This document shows positions 11,259 through 19,713 of a stretch of 64,000 nucleotides of DNA, piece after piece. The notes under the pieces were generated by a model. It made no database searches, had not been told where the DNA came from, and worked only from the letters and a program-made list of their open reading frames with translations. This DNA is from CAVSRC01 sp963830205. GTDB lineage: Bacteria > Pseudomonadota > Alphaproteobacteria > Rhizobiales > Kaistiaceae. Both the position numbers and the translations under genes were made by a program. The stretch's first letter is position 1. Every line of letters starts with the position of its first letter. The DNA is taken from positions 16,716 to 80,715 of the forward strand of contig CAWHLP010000007.1 of the NCBI GenBank assembly GCA_963830205.1, in the 5' to 3' direction.

Positions 11259-11284
11259 ATAGAACATTCCAGCAACATTGGCAA
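11256..11284 (-). promoter_or_regulatory. Promoter of vapBC(-ruvA-ruvB)
   Basis: On the minus strand, TTGCCA-N17-TATTTC forms a sigma-70-like promoter just after the ruvC stop. It could drive vapB, vapC and, through overlapping starts, ruvA and the genes behind it. Confidence 0.45.
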
Positions 11285-11289
11285 GCCGG

Positions 11290-11799
11290 TCAGCCCGACA
11301 GCGCCATGCGCAGCGCCGCCGACTGGCGGTGGTGGGCGTGGCAGATGGCGATCGCCAGAGCGTCGGCGGCATGATCGCTGTCGAAGGTGGCGCGCGGCAG
11401 CAGGACGCGCACCATGGCGCGGATCTGGCCCTTCTCGGCATGGCCGGCGCCGACGATCGCCTTCTTGATGGCGTTGGGGGCGTATTCGGCGACGGCGAGC
11501 CCGAGTTGCGCCGGCGCCAGCAAGGCGATGCCGCGCGCCTGGCCGAGCTTCAGCGTCGCCTGGGCGTCGCGGTTGACGAAGCTCTGCTCGACCGCCGCCT
11601 CGTCCGGCTGCCACTGGCCGAGCATCTCGGCAAGCCCGGCGTGGATGGCAACCAGGCGGGCCGCCATCTCCCCGTCGGCCGGCACCTTGATGGTGCCGGC
11701 GGCGAGGAAGGACAGTTCGTTGCCCTTGATCGCCACCACGCCCCAGCCGGTCGCCCTCAGGCCCGGGTCGATGCCGACAATCCGAATCGGTTCGCTCAT
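11290..11799 (-). CDS. ruvC: RuvC, crossover junction endodeoxyribonuclease
   Basis: Dimeric resolvase that cuts Holliday junctions symmetrically, 169 residues. The catalytic acidic residues lie in IVGIDPGLRATGWGV (first Asp), EAAVEQSFVNRD (Glu) and the C-terminal SDHAADALAIAICHAH (two Asp). The ATG at 11799 is the family start and has GGGCAGG just upstream. The reading frame is open upstream all the way through the preceding DMT transporter, with no stop in between. The RuvC start given here therefore rests on family length, not on a stop codon. Confidence 0.94.
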   Translation of the reverse strand: MSEPIRIVGIDPGLRATGWGVVAIKGNELSFLAAGTIKVPADGEMAARLVAIHAGLAEMLGQWQPDEAAVEQSFVNRDAQATLKLGQARGIALLAPAQLGLAVAEYAPNAIKKAIVGAGHAEKGQIRAMVRVLLPRATFDSDHAADALAIAICHAHHRQSAALRMALSG

Positions 11800-12756
11800 C
11801 CTGCCCGCAGGCGTAGCGCGCTCAGGCGCGGCTTCTGCCACAGCCCGCCGCACCCCGAGCTTGACCGCGCCGGTCGCCAGCGCCACGCCGACGACGGCCA
11901 GCGCCACGCCGCCCAGCGTCAGCGGCGAGGGCACCTCGCCCAGCATCGGGATCGCCAGGACGGCGGCGACGGCTGGCGGCAAGGCCGCCATCAACGCCGC
12001 CCGCGAGGAGCCGAGGATGCGCACCGCCGTGCCGTAGCAGGCGAGCGCCACGACGCCGGAGAGCACGCCCTGCGACAGCGCCTCGCCGGCAAGCACGCCC
12101 GGCCCGGCGGCGAGCAGCGCGTCGGTGCCCTCCATGAACGCGAACGGCGCCACCAGGATGGTCGACCAGGCGGCAACGATGCCGGCGGCGGGAAGCGCCG
12201 CCAGGCCGCTGCGGTGATAGGCGTGGGTGAAGACCGCCCACAACGCCGCACCGGCCACGAGCAGCCAGCGCCCGGCGCCATGGCCCTCGATCACGGCAAC
12301 GCCGCCGATCGCGCCCATGGCGACGATCACCAGGGCGAAGCCGAGGACACGCCCGGGGCCGAAGCGCTCGCGATAGATGACCGCGGCGAACAGGGCGGTG
12401 AACAGCGGCATGGTGCCGCCGAGCAGCACGCCGCTCTCGGCAGCGCCGGCGAAATGCATCCCCGCCGCGACCAGCGCGAAATAGGGCGCGCCGGCGCCGA
12501 GCACCATCAGCGCCATCAGGCGGAGGGACACGCCGCGCGGCAGCAGGCCATGCCGCCACCAGAAGGGCGCCAACATGACCGCGGGAATGGCGAAACGGAT
12601 CATGGCGAGCCAGGCGACGGGCAGATGCACCGTGGCCGCCTGGCGCGTGGTCACCAGCCACAGCGACCAGATGAGCACGGTCGCGGCCGCCGCGACCACG
12701 CCCGTCGCCATCTGCCGTTGCGGTTCGTCTCTCTGCTCGCTGTTCTCGGTGTGCAT
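11800..12756 (-). CDS. EamA/DMT superfamily transporter, open in frame into ruvC
   Basis: Ten-helix drug/metabolite transporter with two EamA repeats, about 319 residues, the normal family length. Repeat 1 starts GVVAAAATVLIWSLWLVTTR, and repeat 2 has AALPAAGIVAAWSTILVAPF and ends LGGVALAVVGVALATGAVKL. After the cytoplasmic tail AVAEAAPERATPAGR there is no stop codon; the frame continues directly with MSEPIRIVGIDPG of RuvC. Either the two are made as one 488-residue fusion or a stop was lost. The ATG at 12756 has a GGAGGCAGGG site. A divergent Lrp/AsnC gene is 107 bases away, a common transporter-regulator pairing, so export of an amino acid or similar metabolite is likely. Confidence 0.85.
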
Positions 12757-12795
12757 GACCCTGCCTCCGGCGTTGAAACCGAACAAAGATTTATG

Positions 12796-12849
12796 GCGCA
12801 CTGCGCGGCATTTCCTTGCGAAGATTGCGTGTCTATACGATAGTGCGCA
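12796..12849. promoter_or_regulatory. Divergent promoter region with TGCGCA palindromes
   Basis: The gap between the EamA and Lrp/AsnC genes holds a perfect palindrome GCGCACTGCGC (12796-12806) and a second TGCGCA (12844-12849) beside TATACG, a likely -10 for the regulator gene. The paired sites fit an autoregulated Lrp-type switch, which is inference. Confidence 0.35.
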
Positions 12850-12863
12850 ATATCCTGCCAAAC

Positions 12864-13367
12864 ATGAGTGATGTTCCCATGAAGAATGCCAACACGGCGC
12901 CTGACCGGATCGACCAGCGGATTCTCGCCACGCTGCAGGCGGACGGGCGGCTCTCCAATGTCGACCTGGCCGAGCAGGTCGGCCTGTCGCCCTCGCCCTG
13001 CCTGAGACGGGTGAAGCAGCTCGAAGACGCCGGCATGATCGACGGCTACCGCGCCATCCTCAACCGCAAGGCCATCGGCCTCGGCCTCACCGTCTTCATC
13101 GAGCTGAAGGTCGGCAAGCACAGCCGCGACAACGCCGCCATGTTGCAGCGGGCGCTGGCCGCGATCCCCGAGGTGGTGTCCTGCCACATGGTGTCGGGCT
13201 CGTCGGACTTCCTGATCGAGGTCGTCGTCCCCGATCTCGAAGCCTATGAGCGGCTGATCACCGACAAGATCCTGACCCTCGACACGGTCGAGGACCTGCG
13301 CTCCAACTTCGCCATCCGCACCATCAAGAGCAACGGCCCGCTGCCGCTTGGCCACCTCGCCCCGTGA
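12864..13367 (+). CDS. Lrp/AsnC family transcriptional regulator
   Basis: 167 residues. The N-terminal helix-turn-helix is RIDQRILATLQADGRLSNVD ... LAEQVGLSPSPCLRRVKQLE, and the C-terminal RAM ligand-binding domain follows (GLGLTVFIELKVGKH, EVVSCHMVSGSSDFLIEVVV). It senses an amino acid or related effector. Starts at 12864 (MSDVPMKN) and 12879 are both possible; 12864 is used. It is divergent from the EamA transporter, its likely target. Confidence 0.92.
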   Translation: MSDVPMKNANTAPDRIDQRILATLQADGRLSNVDLAEQVGLSPSPCLRRVKQLEDAGMIDGYRAILNRKAIGLGLTVFIELKVGKHSRDNAAMLQRALAAIPEVVSCHMVSGSSDFLIEVVVPDLEAYERLITDKILTLDTVEDLRSNFAIRTIKSNGPLPLGHLAP

Positions 13368-13452
13368 TGCTGTGACGGCGGCCACAGCGCCGCCGCCCCG
13401 CGCCTGCCAAAGTGCGGCGGTGGACGGGCGACGCACCTTCGAGGCCATCAAC

Positions 13453-13977
13453 ATGAAGACGACATGGACCATTCTTGCCGCTGCGGCGGCGGTCATCGCC
13501 TGCACGACCATTGCGGTCGAGGCCGCCGGCATCGACCTGCCGGCGCGCAAGCCCGGCCAGTGGGAGATCAAGATGGCGCCGAAGACCGGCGGTGCCGCCC
13601 CGACGATGACCACCCAGCTCTGCCTCGATGCCGCGTCCGACAAGGCGCTTCTGGAGCGCGGCATGGCGATGAGCCCCGGCTGCACCATGCAGCAGTCGCA
13701 CGACGCCAGCGGCAATGTCGTCATCGACGCGACCTGCGACATCGGCGGCCGCAAGACGAAATCGCACAGCGTCATCAGCGGCGATTTCCAGTCGCACTAC
13801 GCGATCGACATCGTCAGCGACAGCGAAGGCGGCAATCCGGCGCTGCCCAAACATGCCGAGATAACCCAGGACGCGACCTGGGTCGGCGCCTGCCAGGCCG
13901 GCATGCAGCCCGGCGACATGATGATGCCCGGCGGACGCAAGGTGAACCTGCTCAGCCTGGCCAAGCCGAACGGATGA
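13453..13977 (+). CDS. DUF3617 family secreted protein
   Basis: 174 residues with a cleavable signal peptide (MKTTWTILAAAAAVIACTTI ... VEAAG). The mature part has the DUF3617 pattern: RKPGQWEIKM near the start, paired cysteines (QLCLDA, PGCTMQ, ATCDIGG, VGACQAG), and a C-terminal methionine-rich GDMMMPGG. Function unknown; family members are periplasmic. The ATG at 13453 is chosen because the signal peptide starts there. It stands alone between the Lrp gene and a TauE-type exporter. Confidence 0.82.
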   Translation: MKTTWTILAAAAAVIACTTIAVEAAGIDLPARKPGQWEIKMAPKTGGAAPTMTTQLCLDAASDKALLERGMAMSPGCTMQQSHDASGNVVIDATCDIGGRKTKSHSVISGDFQSHYAIDIVSDSEGGNPALPKHAEITQDATWVGACQAGMQPGDMMMPGGRKVNLLSLAKPNG

Positions 13978-14016
13978 GGCGCCGCGGCGGGCGGATGTGA
14001 TATCACTCAGCCCGCC

Positions 14017-14778
14017 GTGTCGTTCGATCCCGCCTTCTTCACCACGCCCGCCTTCCTGGTATCGGTCGCCGCCGCGGTGGTGGCTGCCGCCGTGCGCGGC
14101 TTCGCCGGCTTCGGCGCGGCGCTCATCTTCGTGCCCATTGCCAGCGCCGCCTACGGGCCGACCGTGGCGGCGCCCACCCTGCTGCTGGTCGATTTCGTCC
14201 TGACCTTCCCCTTCTTCGTCGGCTCTGTCCGCCGCTGCCGCTGGCCGTCGGTCCTGCCCGCAGTGCTGGCGGCCATGCTGCTCTCGCCGCTCGGCGCCTG
14301 GGCGCTTGCCGTCGGCGACACCACGGCGCTGCGCTGGGCGATCTCGGCGGCGATCCTGGCGCTGGTCGCGCTGATGGCGTCGGGCTGGCGCTACCACGCC
14401 GAGCCGACGGTGGCGGTCTCCGCCGGCGTCGGCGCCGTCGCCGGCTTCCTCTCCGGCTTCGCCCAGATCGGCGGGCCGCCGGTGATCGCACTGTGGGTCA
14501 GCGGACCGCAGCCGGCGGCAACCGTGCGCGCCAACATGTTCGTCTTCTTCACGCTGATCACCATCGCCTCGTTCACCGCCTATCTGGTGAACGGCTTCTT
14601 CACCGCCGAGGTCATCCAACTGGTCATCGCCGTGGCCCCGGCCTATGGGCTGGCGCTCTATGCCGGCTCGCACATCTTCGGCCGCACCGCCGGCGCCGGC
14701 TACCGCCCGCTCGCCTATGTCGCGGTGGCGCTCGCCGCGATCACCAGCCTGCCCGCCTTCGACGGACTGCTGCGCTGA
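14017..14778 (+). CDS. TSUP family (TauE/SafE) sulfite/organosulfur exporter
   Basis: 253 residues, about eight hydrophobic helices. Each half carries the family glycine-rich element: AVRGFAGFGAALIFVPI in the first and SGFAQIGGPPVIALWVSGP in the second. Start is GTG at 14017 (GTG-TCG-TTC). Substrate unknown; family members move sulfite, sulfoacetate or other small organic anions. Confidence 0.88.
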   Translation: MSFDPAFFTTPAFLVSVAAAVVAAAVRGFAGFGAALIFVPIASAAYGPTVAAPTLLLVDFVLTFPFFVGSVRRCRWPSVLPAVLAAMLLSPLGAWALAVGDTTALRWAISAAILALVALMASGWRYHAEPTVAVSAGVGAVAGFLSGFAQIGGPPVIALWVSGPQPAATVRANMFVFFTLITIASFTAYLVNGFFTAEVIQLVIAVAPAYGLALYAGSHIFGRTAGAGYRPLAYVAVALAAITSLPAFDGLLR

Positions 14779-14786
14779 AACGACAC

Positions 14787-16085
14787 TCACGCCGCCGGGC
14801 CGACGAGGCCCGCCGCCCGCACGCGTGCCGCCAGATCCGGCGGCGGCGAAACCGGGAGGCGCCCGAGGATCATCACGCGCTCGGCGAGGCGCAGGCGCTG
14901 CTGCACCGGCCGCTGACGGTCCCACAGCTCGACCGCGATGGTGCCGTCGCGCCGCTGAACGCGGACATGGGTCTGCACAAAGCGCCCCGCGAACACCGCC
15001 GGCGCGCGGAGATGGGCCCTGACCGGCTGTAGCTGGCGCAACCAGCAGCCCGAATTGACCACGACACCCCGCCGTCCGTCGTGCACGAACGGACCCAGCG
15101 CCGCCAGGTGCGTGTGCCCGGAGACGAAGACCGCGATGCTGCCGCCCAATCCCTCGCCGAGTGGCGGCGGCTCGCCCCGCTCGAGCCGCGCACGGATGGC
15201 CGCCGCCTCGCCGCCGTCAGGCCTGGCTGCCGGCCTCACGGCGCGCGCCGCAATCCGGCGGGCGATGAAGAAGAAGACCGCCGCCACGACGACGATGACC
15301 GCGATGTCGTAGGCGATCGCCACGAAGAGACCGTTGATGGCGTGCCGGCCGATGCCGACGGCGAACGCCACCAGCTCGAACGCGATGTAGGCGACGGCGA
15401 GCGGCAGCAGCAGCCAGCGCAAGGTAATCGTCACCAGCGTGTAGAACAGCTTGCTCGCCATCCACGCCGGGATCGTTTCCAGCGGAAAGACGTGATCGAC
15501 CTCGTGCAGCTGCAGCGCCTCGGCGGTGCGCCCGCGCGGCAGTCGCGGGATGATGTCGGTGACGACATGATCGCCGAAGGGCGTGTCCCACGGGTCGGCG
15601 TAGTCGTGCTTGATGTTCGCCGGGTCGAATTCGTTGCCATGCTCGCAATAGACGACGGCCGAAGGATCCGTGCGGAACGCCGCCGCATAGGAGAGCGCGA
15701 ATTCATGCACCAGGCCGGCACGCGTGAGCGTGTCGCGAATGTCCTGGTTCCACCACACCTCGGCATCGTGGTTGCCCGGCAGGTAGATGACCTTGTGCTC
15801 CGCCCCCGCCGCCAGCCGCTTCAGCGCAGCGAACAGCGCGGCATATTCCGGCCGGGCGAGCGTCACGCCGGCGCCATTCTCCCCAGCCGGCACCGTGGCG
15901 ATGCGCAGGCAGTCGAAGAAGTCGCCGGCAAGCACCAGTTCGAGCGGGCCGGCATGGGTGGCAAGCTCGTCGAACAGCTGCGCCAGATCGTCAGGCGATT
16001 CGAAGATGTCACGTCCCGCATCGCCGCCGATGTGGCAGTCGGAAAGAAACACCAGCAGCGTTTCGTCAGGGATCACTCTGACCAC
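14787..16085 (-). CDS. Calcineurin-like metallophosphoesterase with membrane segments
   Basis: 432 residues. Metal-binding motifs of the phosphoesterase fold are visible: FLSDCHIGGD, LAGDFFD, LPGNHDAE and SGHTHLA, with two predicted helices (LRWLLLPLAVAYIAFELVAF and IAYDIAVIVVVAAVFFFIA) between the GNHD and GHTH parts. This places the catalytic domain on the cytoplasmic face. Substrate unknown. The start is GTG at 16085. It ends nine bases from the convergent TSUP gene and follows yebC on the same strand. Confidence 0.85.
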   Translation of the reverse strand: MVRVIPDETLLVFLSDCHIGGDAGRDIFESPDDLAQLFDELATHAGPLELVLAGDFFDCLRIATVPAGENGAGVTLARPEYAALFAALKRLAAGAEHKVIYLPGNHDAEVWWNQDIRDTLTRAGLVHEFALSYAAAFRTDPSAVVYCEHGNEFDPANIKHDYADPWDTPFGDHVVTDIIPRLPRGRTAEALQLHEVDHVFPLETIPAWMASKLFYTLVTITLRWLLLPLAVAYIAFELVAFAVGIGRHAINGLFVAIAYDIAVIVVVAAVFFFIARRIAARAVRPAARPDGGEAAAIRARLERGEPPPLGEGLGGSIAVFVSGHTHLAALGPFVHDGRRGVVVNSGCWLRQLQPVRAHLRAPAVFAGRFVQTHVRVQRRDGTIAVELWDRQRPVQQRLRLAERVMILGRLPVSPPPDLAARVRAAGLVGPAA

Positions 16086-16110
16086 GGCGCCCCCCGATAC
16101 CGTGCGGCGC

Positions 16111-16860
16111 TCACGCCGCCGTCAGCTTCTCCAGCATCTCGTCGGAGACCTCGAAGTTGGAATAGACGTTCTGCACGTCGTCGTCCTCTTCGAGCAGGTC
16201 GAGCAGCTTGAGCATGGTCGCCGCCTTCTCCTCGTCGAGCGCGGTCTGCGTCTGCGGCAGCCACACCACCTTCACCGTCTCGGCCTCGCCGAGCGCCGCC
16301 TCGAGTTGACGCGCCACCTCGCCAAGGTCCTCGAAGGTGCAGATGATGACGTGGCCGTCATCGTCGCTCTTGACGTCGTCGGCGCCGGCATTGATGGCGG
16401 CCTCGAGCACCTCGTCGGCGGTGCCTGCCTCGACCTTGTAGATGATCTGCCCGACGCGATTGAACATGAAGGCGACCGAGCCGGTCTCGCCCAGCGCCCC
16501 GCCGTTCTTGCTCATGTAGGCGCGCACTGCGCTTGCCGTGCGGTTGCGATTGTCGGTCAGCGCCTCGACGATCATCGCCACGCCACCGGGGCCGTAGCCC
16601 TCGTAGCGGATCTCCTCGTAGTTCTCGGCATCGCCGCCGGTCGCCTTCTTGATGGCGCGCTCGATGTTGTCCTTGGGCATGTTCTCGGCGCGCGCGTTCT
16701 GGATGGCGAGGCGTAGACGCGAATTCATGCCGGGGTCGGGCGCGCCGAGCTTGGCGGAAACCGTTATCTCTCGCGCCAGCTTGGAGAACAGCTTGGAGCG
16801 CCGGGCATCGGCGGCGCCCTTGCGGTGCATGATGTTCTTGAACTGCGAATGGCCGGCCAT
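16111..16860 (-). CDS. yebC: YebC/PmpR family DNA-binding regulatory protein
   Basis: 249 residues, complete. It begins MAGHSQFKNIMHRKGAADA, the invariant family start, and has the central GGVAMIVEALTDNRNRT and C-terminal acidic tail. It is a transcriptional or translational regulator normally located before ruvC in proteobacteria. Here a metallophosphoesterase, exporter, DUF3617, Lrp and EamA genes separate it from ruvC. Confidence 0.95.
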   Translation of the reverse strand: MAGHSQFKNIMHRKGAADARRSKLFSKLAREITVSAKLGAPDPGMNSRLRLAIQNARAENMPKDNIERAIKKATGGDAENYEEIRYEGYGPGGVAMIVEALTDNRNRTASAVRAYMSKNGGALGETGSVAFMFNRVGQIIYKVEAGTADEVLEAAINAGADDVKSDDDGHVIICTFEDLGEVARQLEAALGEAETVKVVWLPQTQTALDEEKAATMLKLLDLLEEDDDVQNVYSNFEVSDEMLEKLTAA

Positions 16861-16999
16861 GTGCTTCCCTGGCTGAATGCAATTGCAGCGGACCGCGCTT
16901 GTCTAGCGCAGTCAAGCCGCCACGAACCCGGTTCGGAATTGTGGCCGCGTTATAAGGCCGCAGCCGCCGGAAGGGAAGCTCTGCCGATCCCGAGTTTGT

Positions 17000-17827
17000 C
17001 TAGCTCCAGAAGGCGGGAATCGTCTCCGTCAGCGCCCCGCCGAGCCTCAGCGGCGCCACGTTGAGCGCCAAGCCGGTGGCGTCGTCGATCTCGACCGCCA
17101 GGCCGGCGATCGTCGCCGGACCGTCGGCCGGCGAAAAGCGCTCCCCCGGCACCTTGTGCAGGAAGCGGCGCACCGGCTCCTCGGCGCTCATGCCGATGAC
17201 CGACTGGTAGTCGCCGCACATGCCGACATCGGTCTGCAAGGCGGTGCCGCCGGGCAGCACGCGATAATCGGAGGTCGGCACGTGGGTATGGGTACCGACC
17301 ACCAGCGACACGCGGCCGTCGAGGTGATGGCCGAGCGCCTGCTTCTCGCTCGACGCCTCGGCATGGAAGTCGATGACGATGGCATCCGCCTGCTCGCCCA
17401 GCGGACAGGCGGCGAGCTCGCGGTCGATCGCCGCGAAGGGGTCGTCCATGGCGTCCATGAACACCCGTCCCATGGCGTTGATCACCAGCACGCGGGCGCC
17501 GCTGCGCGCCATGTAGAGGCCGCTGCCGCGGCCGGGCGCGCCGGCCGGATAGTTGACCGGCCTGAGGAAGCGCTCCTGCCGCTCGGCGAAGACCAGCGCC
17601 TCGCGCTGGTCGAAGACGTGGTTGCCGGTGGTCACCACATCGGCACCGGCGCCGAGCACCTGGCGCAATATGTCCTCGGTGATGCCGAAGCCGCCGGCGG
17701 CGTTCTCGCCGTTGACCACGACGAAATCGAGCGAATGGGCAACGATCAGCGCCGGCAGGCGCTCGATCACCGCGTTACGGCCGCCGCGCCCGACCAGATC
17801 ACCCAGAAACAGAAGCCGCACTGTCAT
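17000..17827 (-). CDS. TIGR00282 family metallophosphoesterase (YmdB-like)
   Basis: 275 residues. Binuclear-metal motifs LFLGDLVGRGGRNAV, VVNGENAAGGFG, TTGNHVFDQ and VVGTHTHVPTSDYRV are present. The family includes YmdB, a 2',3'-cyclic nucleotide phosphodiesterase. The ATG at 17827 overlaps the stop of the cyclo-ligase gene (ATGA). It forms one unit with the folate enzyme, a common alphaproteobacterial arrangement. Confidence 0.92.
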   Translation of the reverse strand: MTVRLLFLGDLVGRGGRNAVIERLPALIVAHSLDFVVVNGENAAGGFGITEDILRQVLGAGADVVTTGNHVFDQREALVFAERQERFLRPVNYPAGAPGRGSGLYMARSGARVLVINAMGRVFMDAMDDPFAAIDRELAACPLGEQADAIVIDFHAEASSEKQALGHHLDGRVSLVVGTHTHVPTSDYRVLPGGTALQTDVGMCGDYQSVIGMSAEEPVRRFLHKVPGERFSPADGPATIAGLAVEIDDATGLALNVAPLRLGGALTETIPAFWS

Positions 17828-18429
17828 CGCCTCGCTTGTGGTGACGCCGTCGCCAGCGTCTCTTTCTCGGTCACGATCCAGTCGAGCCGCGCGTCATGCG
17901 GCTCCGCCGGGATGGCTGCGACCTCCTGCGTTGCAAAAGCCACGCCGATCAGCTTCGGCCGGATGCCGCGCGCCCTCAGCCTTTCCACCGCCCGGTCATA
18001 GAAGCCGCGACCGTGACCGAGTTGCGAGCCCGAGCGATCGAACGCGACCACGGGCACGATGACAAGCTCCGGATCGAGGATCGGCTGATCGGGCGTCGGC
18101 GCCAGCGTGCCGAAGCCGCCGGCCGCCAGCGGCATCCCCGCTTCGTAGCGGCGGAAGACGATGGTCTGCGGATCGCTGACGGCGGGGAGCACGATCACGC
18201 CCCCCCGCGCCTGCACCGCATCGATGACCGACCGGCAATCGCACTCGCTGCGGATCGGCAGGTAGGCCGCCATGACGCCGGGCACCTCCGTCCCGATGAT
18301 CGCCATGACGCGCTCGGCGATCCTGGCCGAGGCGGCGGCACGCTGGCGCGCGCCCAGCCGGTCGCGCCGGCCGAGCGCCGAAGACCGCAGCGCGGCCTTA
18401 GCCGAATGGACAGGGGAGGCAGGATTCAT
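17824..18429 (-). CDS. 5-formyltetrahydrofolate cyclo-ligase
   Basis: 201 residues. It converts 5-formyl-THF to 5,10-methenyl-THF with ATP. Family blocks: AAYLPIRSECDCRSVIDA near residue 55-72, VIVPVVAFDRSGSQLGHGRG (phosphate-binding loop) and GFYDRAVERL. It lies directly downstream of the 6S RNA gene, the linkage long known in proteobacteria (ssrS-ygfA). Confidence 0.94.
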   Translation of the reverse strand: MNPASPVHSAKAALRSSALGRRDRLGARQRAAASARIAERVMAIIGTEVPGVMAAYLPIRSECDCRSVIDAVQARGGVIVLPAVSDPQTIVFRRYEAGMPLAAGGFGTLAPTPDQPILDPELVIVPVVAFDRSGSQLGHGRGFYDRAVERLRARGIRPKLIGVAFATQEVAAIPAEPHDARLDWIVTEKETLATASPQARR

Positions 18430-18449
18430 CGGAACAGCGAAGGAGAAGA

Positions 18450-18613
18450 CGGGAGCGAGGCCGCAGAAGCCGGTGGAGTTTGCGATCCCGGAGACCTACT
18501 CGCGTAGGTGGGCGCCGTATATCCGAGCCCACGAGCCCGGTCAGGGACAGCTCCCGTTAGGATCGTAAGGCCCCGGGGATACATGTTTCCTGCCGCACCC
18601 CGCAGCCTCGCCG
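18450..18613 (-). ncRNA. ssrS: 6S RNA
   Basis: Regulator of sigma-70 RNA polymerase holoenzyme. On the minus strand the ends form a perfect closing stem, GCGAGGCTGC (18602-18611) with GCGGCCTCGC (18455-18464). Inside, CGATCC pairs with GGATCG and GTGGGC with GCCCAC, forming one long interrupted hairpin of about 160 nt with an open middle, as in all 6S RNAs. CTTACGATCC and GGGAGCTGTCCC match the alphaproteobacterial 6S style as I recall it. A TATATG -10 element sits at 18620-18625, one helix turn before the RNA start. The place between zapA and the folate cyclo-ligase is the conserved one. Confidence 0.85.
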
Positions 18614-18669
18614 GCCCCACATATAGGCCGCCACCGGGCGCCGCGCCATGCCTGTCACAATTGGCGGCT

Positions 18670-19044
18670 TCAGCTCGGCGGCTCGCCGGCATCGGCGACC
18701 CGCGCCGCCAGCGCCTCGATCTGCGCCGCCATGGCGTCGATCGCCCGGGCGAGTTCGGCTTCGACCCCGGCCTGGCGCTCGACCACCGCCGCCCGCGCTT
18801 CCTCCAGGCCCGCCACCTCGGCCCGGAGCTGCTGCAGCCGGCGCTCGGCCTCCGCGTTCTGGTCGGCGAGCGTGATCGCCGCCATCACCGTGAGCCGCTG
18901 GTCGCCGATCTCGCCGAAGCGTTGGCGCAGCTGCTCGATCGACTGGTTGAGCTCATCGGCCATGCCGGCCAGATGCTCCTCCTGGCCGTCCTCGCAGGCC
19001 ATGCGATAGGTCTTGCCGCTGATGGTGACGTTGACCTGCGCCAT
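18670..19044 (-). CDS. zapA: ZapA, cell division protein
   Basis: 124 residues; promotes FtsZ protofilament bundling. The N-terminal globular domain is AQVNVTISGKTYRMACEDGQ ... HLAGMADELNQSIEQLRQRF, followed by a long coiled coil (LADQNAEAERRLQQLRAEV). The C-terminal coiled coil is longer than in E. coli, as usual in alphaproteobacteria. The ATG at 19044 is chosen because the longer frame upstream lies in the DUF4164 gene. Sixteen bases separate it from that gene. Confidence 0.92.
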   Translation of the reverse strand: MAQVNVTISGKTYRMACEDGQEEHLAGMADELNQSIEQLRQRFGEIGDQRLTVMAAITLADQNAEAERRLQQLRAEVAGLEEARAAVVERQAGVEAELARAIDAMAAQIEALAARVADAGEPPS

Positions 19045-19060
19045 GGTCCTCTCCCGCTCG

Positions 19061-19339
19061 TCAGCCGTTCCGTGCCAGGACTTCGCGGATCGATTCCATC
19101 GCCGCCACCAGGCGGCGCGAAACCTCGCGATTGGCCTCTTCCAGCCGGGCCGAGCGCGCTTCCGCGGCATCAAGCGATTGCGCCAGCCGCGAACGGTCGG
19201 TGCCCAGCCGGTGCAGTTCACCCTCCAGCGAGGTCACCGCGCCGGTGGTTTCCAGCCGCCGGTCGATCGCACCTTCAAGCCGTTCCAGGGCGCTGGATAG
19301 TCGTTGCAGGGCTTCGTCGATCGCAGAAGAGCCCGTCAT
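19061..19339 (-). CDS. DUF4164 family coiled-coil protein
   Basis: 92 residues, almost wholly a predicted coiled coil (DEALQRLSSALERLEGAIDR ... DAAEARSARLEEANREVSRR). No catalytic motif. It is the usual gene before zapA in Hyphomicrobiales, so a role near the divisome is plausible but unproven. Confidence 0.85.
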   Translation of the reverse strand: MTGSSAIDEALQRLSSALERLEGAIDRRLETTGAVTSLEGELHRLGTDRSRLAQSLDAAEARSARLEEANREVSRRLVAAMESIREVLARNG

Positions 19340-19713
19340 TGCACCGCCTCGCACACAGGGCCCGAACCATCTGCCCGCGCCACCCCCGGTGCGGGCACGC
19401 CCGCAAAGCCGCCGGTTCCTGGCCCCTCGGCACCGGCGTTTCGCTCGCAACAGCTGTGACCGAAGATTAGGCAGCGCCGCTCCGCCCCGTCAATGGCGCG
19501 TTATCCGCCGTCATGCGCCGCATCAGCGGCTGGCATGCCGCTGCCGCGATTGACTAACCGAAAACACCTGATATGTGTCACCCGCCTTGTCCGGACCGGT
19601 CCTCGGTACTCGGGGGCGCCACGATCCGCGCGGGCCGATTTCCGTTTGGTGTCTGCACAGGCAGCTGCTCCGAAAATCGTCGCTATCACGCCACGGTACC
19701 GGATCAAAGATTC
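19340..19713. other. Divergent intergenic region between DUF4164 and tkt
   Basis: 374 bases without a convincing gene. It must hold the promoters of the zapA operon (minus) and of tkt (plus). I see no clear -35/-10 pair or operator; TTGTCCGGACCGGTCC at about 19587 contains a small palindrome only. Confidence 0.4.
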
